Below, piece after piece: positions 1 through 29,900 of a DNA stretch of 64,000 nt. The notes under the pieces are model-generated. The model did not search any database, was not told where the DNA came from, and worked only from the letters and a program-made list of their open reading frames with translations. The stretch is from Phoebastria nigripes (lineage: Eukaryota > Chordata > Aves > Procellariiformes > Diomedeidae): assembly GCA_035582835.1 (NCBI GenBank), contig JAYKAV010000888.1, forward strand, positions 1,047,380-1,111,379, in the 5' to 3' direction. Position 1 is the first letter of the stretch. Every line of letters begins with the position of its first letter. A program made the translations under genes and the position numbers.

Positions 1-88
1 TTCTTACTTTCCTTCCTCCTTCCCCCCTCCTTTCTGTCCTTCCCTTTCTTCCTCCTTGCCTTTCATTTCTTCCTTCCTTTCTCTCCTA
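1..88. repeat. Pyrimidine-rich (CCTT)-type tract
   Basis: Nearly pure C and T on the plus strand with imperfect TTCC and TCCTT units, downstream of the RARS1 3' end. Simple low-complexity sequence, truncated by the window edge. Confidence 0.85.
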
Positions 89-171
89 AGGGGGTGCTGC
101 TCCCCTAGAGCATCTTCCCTTACCACAACTCCACCCCAACAGACACAAGACACCTCCAGTTGTTTAGTCCC

Positions 172-177
172 TTTATT
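172..177 (-). terminator. RARS1 poly(A) signal AATAAA
   Basis: TTTATT on the plus strand reads AATAAA on the coding strand. There are 19 nt between it and the RARS1 stop codon. With cleavage usually 10-30 nt further on, the 3' UTR would be only about 40-60 nt. Confidence 0.8.
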
Positions 178-196
178 GTCACCCCACAGGGAACAG

Positions 197-19138
<18,942 letters not shown>

Positions 19139-19707
19139 CCTCGAGCGGCCGGAGGCGGAAGAGGTGCGCGGGGAAGCGGAAAGCGCAGGAGGGAGAGTCT
19201 CTACCGCGGCGGCAGCGCCCCCGGGCGGCGGGGAGGCCCTTAGCAGCGTCGTGCGTCTGGCGTCACCCCCGGCACGCGCCGCGGCGGGAGTGGCGGGGCC
19301 CGGCGGCGGAGCGCGCGGGCTCCCTGGGGCCCGGCCGTCCTTTGTGAAGCGTTGAGGTGGTGACGGTGCCTGTGCTCCCGTGAGCTGCTTTTTAAAATCT
19401 AAGGGCATTAGGAGAAGTAGCTCGGCACCTGATTAGAGTTTTTCAGAGGGGAAGGTGTGACCAGCCGGCACTGTCAAAGGTGAAACGCGTGTGAGACGCT
19501 TCCAGGCCGCGGTGGGAGGGCAGGTAGAAAGCGGACGGCGGACTTCTCCTCCATCTCCTCAGGGCTGCCCCTGCCTCCTTTGAGCCAAGAGAGGCCCAAA
19601 GCACAGCGACCACCGCTGTCGGAAGGGGCACAGTGAGCTCCCGGGAAAGGGCAGCAAAGGGAGAGAGGCAGGGAGGAAAACCCCCACACCCCGTCCGTTA
19701 TGGTGTC

Positions 19708-19715
19708 TCACGTGA
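19708..19715. promoter_or_regulatory. Palindromic E-box TCACGTGA
   Basis: TCACGTGA followed by CGCGG, about 570 bp upstream of the RARS1 ATG. It matches the core bound by USF, MITF and TFEB (CLEAR-type) factors. Function is inferred only from the motif. Confidence 0.45.
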
Positions 19716-20176
19716 CGCGGCGTTTGCGAGCCTTGAGGGGAGAGTGGTGGGGCGCAGAGAGCGCCCTGAGCAGAGCCGTCCCGCCGAGAGCCACGAGCGC
19801 GGCAAGGAGAGCCTTGGCGCAAAGACGCCGGGGCCGGGGTTAGCAACGCATCAAGTGGCTCTTGCCCAACTATGTGCAAAATCACATTTTCCTGTAATGA
19901 ACCAGGGAGCGGGTGAGTTACATCTCTAGCACCTTCAGTAGAACCTGTATTTAGAACAAAAGGGAAAATCCCAGGAGCACCCAAGTTACTCCAGAGTATA
20001 TCCACCAGCTGCCTCTCAAAAGTGCCTGGTCTGAAGGATTTACAGGGCAAGACACATTAAAAGCTATATACTTCCAGCTAGCAACAGAAACCCCCCCCCC
20101 ACAATTTATGTGCCAGGTGATGAGAAAATTCACACAAGACAAAAAGTGAGAAGGCAGGTTTGTCCAGAAAGGTCAC

Positions 20177-20182
20177 TTTATT
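20177..20182 (-). terminator. Possible distal WWC1 poly(A) signal
   Basis: TTTATT on the plus strand, AATAAA on the coding strand, about 655 nt past the WWC1 stop. An alternative to the pair at 20502-20512. Confidence 0.5.
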
Positions 20183-20501
20183 GGAAAAACCTAAAATGGA
20201 CTTAAAACCTGCAGCCCTCCTCCCACAGCAGTGGTTTCAATGGGCTCCCCAAGTTACCTTAACAGACCCATTACAGACATGAGCTGCAGTACAAATGTTA
20301 AAAGTGCAAGTATTCTGAACTTCACACCCACTTTTATGACCTGGCAGGAAACACAAATGCTTCACAGCTCACAGAGAATTCGCTCACAGCACTTGGGAGT
20401 CAAAACTGGCTCCCTGCATTCCCCACAGGATACGAAATACACCACTCGGAGGAGAGTCCGATGCAGAACATCATAGAAGGTAGGGGTGAGGTTCCTTCAA
20501 A

Positions 20502-20512
20502 TTTATTTTATT
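20502..20512 (-). terminator. WWC1 poly(A) signal pair
   Basis: Two overlapping AATAAA hexamers on the coding strand (20512-20507 and 20507-20502), about 325 nt past the WWC1 stop. Use would give a 3' UTR of about 350 nt. Confidence 0.65.
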
Positions 20513-20836
20513 GCAGTAAAACCTCTAAAAGGTAGAGCTGTACAAAAAGTCTAAACAGCATTATTTAAGAATAACAGCACCTTATGCTGCATTTGTTCTT
20601 ATTTAAAATTCTATTTCCCAAAAATACATTCCTAAATATACAAACTATACAATCTTGTCACTTTAATGCTGGTTTCTGTGATGATATAACTTTAACCTAA
20701 AAATCTTCAAAACATCCACACACTGACAAAAGCTCTAATATACAAATGCCTTGGTACCTTCATAAAACCACATAAATAACTTCAAAACCCAAACTGCATT
20801 TGTAGAATTGTCCGGAAAGCAAATACTTTATGGTGA

Positions 20837-20903
20837 TCACACATCGTCCGCAGAGAGTGTTGGAATGTTTATCCTTGGCCGTGTGAAAAATGCCATTTTC
20901 TCT
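20837..20903 (-). CDS. WWC1: WWC1 exon 23 (terminal coding exon)
   Basis: Completes Arg, then [20 protein letters not shown] and V, stop TGA at 20839-20837. The PDZ-ligand C-terminus ADDV is conserved. Acceptor TTTTAG. Confidence 0.97.
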
Positions 20904-23900
20904 CTAAAAAAAGATGATCAGTTGTTAATGTAACAGAAGTCTTGCCAGAAATATCCATCACCCACATTAAAATTTATCCCACCAGCTGTCACCACAAGGA
21001 GCAGCAGCACATCCTCTCACAACCTACACCTCTTATTTATATATCAGACACAAGGCATCCTTACAGTTAAACTCACAACACTGACCTTATCAAAAAGCCA
21101 TTTCAGAAAGGCTCGGGTTTTTGGCTTTCTAGGCATGTTACTTTGGGAAGCAAAGGGCTGCTTCTGTATTAAACAAAGGATTTGTGAATTTGTTGCCAGG
21201 TGGGGAATGATTTGGAGTGCTGCCTGGTGCTTTGAGGTCATATGCAGTGCTGCAGCTAGTTTCCCTGACTCTCAGACCTTATACTTTGATGTAAAAATAC
21301 AGAATTTTTTGTTTAAGCAGAACAGTTAACTACTTCTACAAAGATTAGCTTTCCTCATCAGCATCTTAGTCATCCACAGAAAAATCATGGTAGCAGTCAA
21401 TTTTTCCTTCCCTTTACCAGTGACCTGTACTTACCTGAATGACTGTACTTCCAGAGGCTCCTTCCGACTCTGCCCTCGCAGCCTGTGGACATCCTTGGCA
21501 GCAGCTCTCATCATTTTATCGGCTTTGAGCTCACACTTGTGTTCTGTTTTTTCCACCTAAACAAATAATGGAAAAAAGCTGTTTGCGTTTCCAGGAGGAA
21601 TCATTTTATCCCAACTAATCTCCAAATACAGCAGTATTTCAGCTGCAGGTCTGAGGAGCTTGGAGACTGTTGACTCTGGAATCACAAGCCACAGAAGCTA
21701 AACTGAAGGCTTGTCAGCTAACCATTGTAATGGAGAGAGCTTTTTGTAAGGTCTTCTTCCAGCTCTTTGGTAAGAATCACGGGTGCTATCTGCACCTTCT
21801 TTGTATCCTCCTGATACTTTTTTTAAGCCAGCAGATCAGCTCATGCAAGAACGTGGCAACCCATGTTCCAGCTGTGCCCCAAAGAGCACCTTCTACCAAC
21901 TCACTCCTACACCCAGTGCCCTAACAACTTAGTTTCTGCCTGGTGTCAGCAGAGGTGCTGACACTGATAAATCACAGAAGTTGAGGAGGAGCCCTGTACA
22001 CAAGCGAGAGAGTATGATGTAGACAGAGTAAGGTAAGTGCTAACCATGACACACCACAGCTACTATGGATTGGGTGGCTGCCCTTCACAAAACAGATGGC
22101 ATTTGTGACTTCTCATGTTTGTACCTGTGCTAAGGCAGGAAATCTCCGTGCTGGTAAATGCACAGGTTCGGGACTAACAGAACTCTACAGGAAGTTAAAG
22201 AGGGGTCAAACTCCAGCAAAAGTGATAATGCTTTTAAAGTTGAAAGACAACTTTCATAGAAGAAAGCAAAATTGTTTAATGAACTGTTTGGTGAAATTCT
22301 TGGTTATTATTTCTGTCTCCTTTCCATCCCTGCCCTGCAGTCCACCTTTCAAAAGCAGAAAGTTAGATACTATTAAGCTCTTAAAGCCAGAAAGTCTGCT
22401 ATCATCTGACTTATATTATCACTTCATATGCGTAAGGATCCTATTCTAAAGCCAAGTGTCATCCATGCACAAGTTTTATGCAGCCATTATTTCTCTTAGA
22501 AGAAGCAAGAGACATAACTGCTATCTTCCTAACCCTCGTATCTGTGGGAAGGCAGGCACAGACTCTGCAGTTTGTAAATACCACACCTGAGAATACCCAG
22601 ACACTCAAGGACTGCAGCTTCCATCATCAATGCTTGATGGAGCCGTAAGAGGAAGACACGGGTGACTGTAGTGCTAAGGCTTCATTTCCTGACTGTCCAA
22701 AGTACCCTGTTTCTCAAATCATGTTTCTCAAACATGTTGAATAAAATCCAAGGGCAGGTATTACTCACTCGTTTTTCCACTAGCCTCAGCAGCAGTCGAA
22801 ATCTCTCATCATCCTTCACCCACTGCGGCAACTCTTTTTCGCCCTGACTTTGAGCTTGTTCCAACTGTTCCTTCAGTTCTCTCAGCACTGAGATCTCCTG
22901 AACCAGCCGATCATGCCAGGTTTTTGAAGCTTGCAGGTCCAGCTCCAGGTCTAGCGAAGTGCGGATTAGGCGCTCTGTACCGAAGGACTTGATTGAAGGC
23001 TAGAAAAGAAGGGGTGTATGAACACAGTGATGAGAACTGTCCCGACCGCTCCCCCATGAAAGGCAAAATACATCGTAAGACCCATTCTTCCAGAACTTCT
23101 CTTAGCACAAAGCATCTCTATTGATTCTGCTTTCCAATCCACCTCAAGACAGAGAGCACAAACTCAAGCAAGTCTTACAGATAAGCCTTTTGATTTTGGT
23201 GTTTCCACTAAATTTCTTCCTTGGCAGCTTCTCCAAATCAAACAAGTCTTGCTTGCACACCTTGCTCCTAAGTTTAATGTCTCATCCTTAGATGAATCCA
23301 CAATGCAGCAGAAAAACCTGTGTTTGTTTTTTCCAGTAACATATTATGTTGCCTTCTGCTAGTTTCAAACACAAGCTGCCTCAAGAAAACCATCTCCTTA
23401 GGAGCTCAGCATCAGTATCCCGGGGGAATTTCAGCGATTGCCATCACAACGGGCACAGGGGTTCTTTGTGTGCCACAGAGTCACTACAACAGGGTCACCT
23501 GAGCATCTGAGATTACATTCTCCTCACCCTCTTCCCCAGCTCCTCACATTTAAGTACTTAAGAATTTCGCAACAATAAACACAGCAAAACTATTTGTGCT
23601 ACTTGAGCTCTGACAAGATGGAAAATACCAGGAACCATCTTCCTAAATTGATTGTTCTAAATGAGTTCCAACTTAAACGTTCCTGTCATATTCTGATATA
23701 TCAAAGAAAAGTAGCCTTGAGAGACTTCTCACACACAAAGAAAAGGTTGTGAATGAAATCACGTGGCAACTGGTTTATGTTTGCAAATTTTTCCTTTAAA
23801 ACAGTTTTTGGTTTTTTGCAAGTGTCTATGCTAGGAAAAGAAAGAAGTGGTGATGTTTTTACCCGTTTCACTCTGACACTTCGTCTTTCCATTGCATTTC

Positions 23901-26900
23901 GAATGAAGGGGGGCTTTTTGGATAGCGTTGAACTGTCACTATCACTGCGATTCAGCTGAAAATGAAAGTGAAAACCACATATTTTTCATGAAAGAAATAC
24001 AAGCAGTGCATACGTACATTATTAGCAAGATCAGAGTGTTCTGTAAGTGATTACAAGCAGCGATGTAAGCAGAACTATAAAGTTTTGTGAAAGGCTACAG
24101 CGGACAGCTACCACCCCAATCTGAGTGCACAACAATCCATTGCAATTCGTTTGGCACAGCCAGATCCTGCCACAAGCCTTGAACTCTGTCCCTTTTTGTG
24201 AATAGACTGCACGGAAAGAGAGACACTAAGTTAGGGTATAATATGGGACTCTACCCCACTGTCCTTCTCTGGTGCAAGTAACTAGGCTGGGCAAAACAGC
24301 CTAGAAAAATAAGCTCTAAGTAATAATAAAAAAAAAATTACTCTTTTCTAGCATCTGTAAAACATGGGCCTATTTTATTAGAGATTTCTCTTTCCTAAAA
24401 TCACCTGTATTTTAGGCTAGTGGTGCAAGAGGTAGGTTTACCTGTAAGCTATCCCCCTGAGTTTTTCAACTTAAGAGTTGTCATGTTACACACATACAGC
24501 CTGCCTTCTTTTGTAATTGTCTCTAGACCCTTAAAAAGAGCTCAACTCAAGTAGGGTTTAATTCCCTTCTCATGTTCCTTCTCAAAGTTGGGGGTGGGGG
24601 GGAACAGGCATGTGGGATCTGCATGTGCTGGGACACAGTACCTCCACCATCCAAGCACAGGCCACTGCTGCAAATTAAATAAGGTTTGTTTCTATGGAAG
24701 CACCTGCTTCTGAATCAGAGAAAACCTGCACATCAAATCTGGCTCAGCTGTGTTAAGAGCATGCCCACTTAGGACAGGTCATGCATGATAAAAGGCAGTG
24801 CTTGCTTGTTTGCCAATTCAATTTAAAAGACGAGTTATTTATAGTTTAGGCTGACCCTCAATCCAGGAAATAATTGTGAACAAACATTTCAAAGCAGTGG
24901 AAGTGACATCCTGACCCAGTATGTGGCCTGTTCAGTTACCTTCAGACAGAGCACACTGGAGACTTCCAAGCTTCCACAATTTTTTTGCTGACATTATGAG
25001 GTACCTACCTTTCCATTTCTATCAAGCTTTCATGTTCACTTCATCTAAAGTCAGGTGGACACAGCTAACTCAGTTAGCAAGTTAGCACAGAACAGTCTTA
25101 AAGCAGCAGCAAAGGGTTTGATATGCAGCTTATTCATCACTGTCTTACAGCAGCCTTTCCAGGTTAGTTTGGGCATCTCAACATGCTGCATGTAACACAA
25201 ACATATGTGCACATATATATTTTATGAATTTGTGCTTAATACTATTAGTTCCAAGGAAAGATACTGTCTAGGAGGTGAGGACAGAGCAACTTCTGAAGTC
25301 AAAGGGGGAGAAAAGAAAGCAGTGTCAGGTCTCTGTGAAAAATTCAGACTAAGTGAACATTGGTATCATGCATTCATTAATGAAAAACAGCATTTATAAC
25401 CTCAGGATTGCATTTTCCTTACCCGACACACATACTGACTTTGTGGTCCTGGTGAAAATGTTTTTGAGCGGATGATAGTGCTACCTCTGACAAACTGAGT
25501 TTGGGGTGGATTTGCTGCTCTTTTGTCTTTCGGACGAACTACGGTAGAAGACTGTGCAAGGCTCTCTGTGTTTGTCTCTTTATCCACCTGAAAGACAGAT
25601 ACTGCAGTGTAAATGCCAGCTTGCCATCTTACCGATGACACATACGCAGGGCTGTCTTACAGCCCCCTGTGATACGTCTCTGATTTTAGTCCCAGAGGCA
25701 TCACATTCAAACCAGATATTCTTTAGCCCTTTTCATGCAGGGTGTCCTGACACTTCACCCTTTGAACTCAGTAGCTGCTACGTTAACTGTATTGCTCCCT
25801 AAGGGCTCCGCATCCATTGATCGCTGTACAACACAATTGATTCCAACGAGCTTTGCCTGTTGATCCAGTACATCAATGTGACCTCGCAATCTCACAGAAC
25901 AGAGGTATGATTTTAAAGACCACTCCCTTACTACTTGTGCATCTGCAGCAACGATCCAAATCACTGTATGTACATGCACAGAGAGCACGCATACAGCACG
26001 TTTGTTAGACTACAACTACCTTCAGAATTAAAAAAGGTCAAAGCCACAGTCACATTAATGAAAACAGTTTTCATGAGCAGCAAAAAGAAGGCATGAAACG
26101 ATGCTATATTAACTGTGGGACAAAATGGTCATGTAGAGTTATTTAAAAATATTTCAGGTAGATAAACATTTAAACATCAATGATGAACTTTCAAATAACT
26201 GCTGTAGCCTTGCTCAGCTCAACAGCAACCCAGTCAGCTGAGCAATGGCAAGCTTAACTCATCTTTCTGTTCAAAAGCCCTTGACTTTACCTTCACTGCT
26301 ATTTCCATGTGCAGCTGGGAATTCAGACTGTCTTCTGTTTCCCAGAGCGATTTTCCAGCACAGAATTCTTCCTCCTCCTCTGCTTCATTTTCGCTGATCT
26401 CGTCCTGTTCTTCCTGATCAGGAACCTCTTCGTCTTGCCTGTTAAGAACAGCTTTGTTGTTGAACTGGCCTATTGTGCACAATACTCTGGTCTTGCAGCA
26501 GGAGTTACCTCCCGTAAGCTGCTGGACAGAAACACGTCCCCAAGGCAGCCAGTTGTACCTGGCAGGTCCTGTAGCCACTGAGATTATGCAAACACAGGCT
26601 TATAAGGGAATAATTGAAACTGGAGTGAAGCTGCACCAGAAGGCAACCATTACAGCCAAAAACTTCATACTGATCTTGCTTCAAAAGAAGCAAGCTGAGG
26701 GTTCAGCCATGTGGTCTGAGCTTAAGGTGAGTGCATCTTAAGGGGAGCTCTCAGGATGCCATTAATCTTAGTTTAAAAAATGATGCTGGACAAAATTGAA
26801 GCGTTGTTTTAACATCCTTTTCAGCTCCTTTGAACTCACAGCTGGCTTCTCCATCAAACCCATTGGACAGGCTTGCTTTTTATTTCAAATGTTGGGCTTC

Positions 26901-29900
26901 ATTAATCAAATCTGAATCTGAACCATGTAAACAACAGCCAAAATTAATATTCAAGCAAAGCCTCACACCATACAGTGGAGCTTTCATGGACGTCCATAGA
27001 ACACTGTACAAATAACAAAATTAGCATAGTGCTATTGACTATTTTCAATGTTTATCAGCTTTGTTCTCATTTCCCAAGCACAACCTCCAGAACAGAAGAA
27101 ACAGGATTTTTCACCAAAACAGAAGGAGACAGAAGCAGCCTCCCACAGCTCTGTATCATCTGCTTTTTTCTCTGCACATGAATCCCCAAATGCTCTGATC
27201 ATCCCACAATGCTAAGACGGTGGGATGCTACCTACCAGCTCTCTCCACTAATTAAAGTGCTTCTGCTTTCCTCCAGTTTCTTCTCCACAGCTTCCAGTTC
27301 AACAGCTGTCTGCTCTAAGAGTGCTGAGACAGAGTCCTGAGGAGATCAAGAGGCTTCTTGTGAAGATACGACTCTCACAAACTGCAAAGCGCCCAGCCTT
27401 TCTGGTCAGAACAGCCCCAACCAGCTTTCCTCTGGTGGCAGGAGAGAGTCATAGTCTCTACACCCGCATTGTTCAAGCAGCCTATTGCACATACAGTGCT
27501 CAGTCAAGCCTGTGTGAGCATACCTGGCCCACCTCCCCCGCTTACACCATCATATGCACGTGTGCAGCTATAGGCTGAGCATATTGCATGCCATGCACGT
27601 GCAAAGGTAAGTCTGCATCTTGACTCGTTTGGCAAGTCCATTGCAGCAAGGTGAACTGTCTAGTGGGAAGAAAGGCAAGAGCTCACACATCACTTACACC
27701 AGACCACATACCACATCCCTCAGCTTCACGAGGAGCAGATTTCAGTAAGTATTTAGCCCAGGACAAGGGCATATCTGTAATCAACATGGTAATTATTTTG
27801 CTGCGCTTAACAACATTTTCAAGTTCTAAATATAAACACACCAGCCTTTACTTCTCATCTGTTGTAACAGTCCTTCAGCCACATAAACCCTCTCATTAGT
27901 ACTGTTTAGAAGAGTTATGTTTGATTTAAGCAGTTGTTCTTACTGTTTTTTCAGTGCAGGGTACTTCAGAGTGAATGTTTCCTTGTTTACTTTTCCTGTT
28001 TTGCTTCTGCAGATACTTATAACTAAGGAGGTTATACCAACGGGTTGATTTCTCTCCGGATCTGCATATTTCAGCAAGGCTAATTTGTGCTCCACCCTAA
28101 TGAGAGCAAAAACACAGTTTTAGTGTAATACTAAAATGAACCACTACCACACCAGTAAGAAGAAATGAGAGCAAAAATCCAGGACTACTTGAGTTCGGCA
28201 AGTTTGACAAAAAGAAAAATTGCCCTGTTTCTCCCCATTTCAACAGCACTAGTAATGCTTTATGTTTAATTATTTTTAACATTGCCTAGGACTTCCCATC
28301 CAAGTAGCAAGTGCTTCACTACAGCTCCTGTGTACAAGAATCCAGAAGTATGAACAGTCCTACTGCAGCCAGGATAAACTACAGCCAGAGCTTCAAAGAA
28401 AAAGAGAAGGGAACAGGAGATGAAGACTCCCTTTCAAGAAATCTGCAAGGCTGACAAAAATCACTGCCTCAGACTGAGATGCTTTAGTTTTGTATATTCC
28501 ATTCCTCTTCATCTGCCTTGTCATTTTTTACTGCATTACATGTAGTACACATCCTGACATATTCAAAACCAAAGTAAAACTGATTTGCAATTTATTTAAT
28601 CCATGTCTGAGTGGACTCCATTGCACCAACACAGTCCAGCAGACTGCATGCTGAGCACACCTCCTGCAAGTTAGTGTGCTCCCACCTGGAGCTCAGGTAC
28701 TGTAGGACTGTACACACTGCCAAAAGAGAAAAAACCCATTTGGAAAACAGATGCTTTCCTGAACCAAAGTGTGCTTTGCAAATCAAGTAAAGGAAGAAAT
28801 CCAGAAGCACCATAAAACATGTACCCCTCCAGCCAAGGGAGACGCTACGGAACACGTGCAGGACAAAACATCAACTCTTCCGTAACTTAATGGTTACTTA
28901 TGTCCCAGCTCAACACCCTACTCATGTTCTGGAGTACAATACTCCAGAAATAGTTCTATTAAAATCAACTTGCTCAGGTAATACTGAACAACAAAAAAGC
29001 TCTTCTAACAATAGGGGGTGGCTGGCTACAGCAATACTAGCACTCAAAAAACTATACGCATACAGATTTTAATAGTGTAGATTAATAGCAGTTTTAAAAA
29101 AATCTTTTAGAGATCTTTAATATTCTACAGTGGCTTCCAAATTCCTGTAAGAAGTCCATTCTCAATTACATTATAACAAATGTTTCCAAAAGGAAGAAAA
29201 ATAGGTAGGGTTTCACATTAAATCATGAGAGAAGGGAAATCTAGTAGTCTGACAAAGTCACCAGTAGTTCTGTAACAAAACATTTATCTAATAGATTTTT
29301 TTTTTCCCTGATCAAAATCGTTATCGCAAAGAACACTATCTGGGAGAGACCATATAGCTGAGAATTATCAAGAAAACTTCCATAGAAATGGCCATACTTC
29401 AGAGTTTAAAATTTTGTCTAATTCAAAAGAGTAAACAAACACAAAGATATTAAAATAGAGATTAATACTAACCAAACATTCTTCAAGGTGAGAGTTATCT
29501 ACAGTGCAAACATCGACTCTTAAAGTCTTCTGGCGTAAAGCCGGGTAAGAGATAGAAACCCAAAATACTTCATTGTACACAAGATTGTCTGAAGCTTCCA
29601 CCGGTCTTGTGCGAAACAAGCAGCTTGTGCTTTCTGAACAGGGCAGGACAGCCACGCGAATGTTCCTATTGAAAAAAGTGTTGCAATCACTACCCCCGTA
29701 CAGGTTTGCAGTTCCCTCCATTGCAAGAGCTCCATAAATCTTTAAGTGAAATTCATCCTAAGCACTGTGGACATTACTGTCCTATCCTATTCTTTGGAAT
29801 ATCAGTCAACTGAGAAAAAAGGAACATCTCATCACAACATCAGAGACATGAAGTGGCACGAGTTGCCATAGACTTCATCCTTCTGAACTTGTAATTGAAC

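Larger units (their letters stand above)
19139..20836 (-). other. WWC1-RARS1 interval, including WWC1 3' UTR
   Basis: About 1.7 kb between the WWC1 stop and the RARS1 ATG. The part next to the WWC1 stop is AT-rich 3' UTR with poly(A) signals. A C10 run is at 20091-20100 and a palindromic E-box at 19708-19715. The part next to RARS1 is promoter. No other gene seen. Confidence 0.8.
20904..25422 (-). other. WWC1 introns 22 to 19
   Basis: Introns 22 (20904-21434), 21 (21557-22768), 20 (23000-23862) and 19 (23956-25422). AT-rich, with short A runs (24329-24337). No repeat family, RNA gene or protein-coding ORF recognised. Confidence 0.8.
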
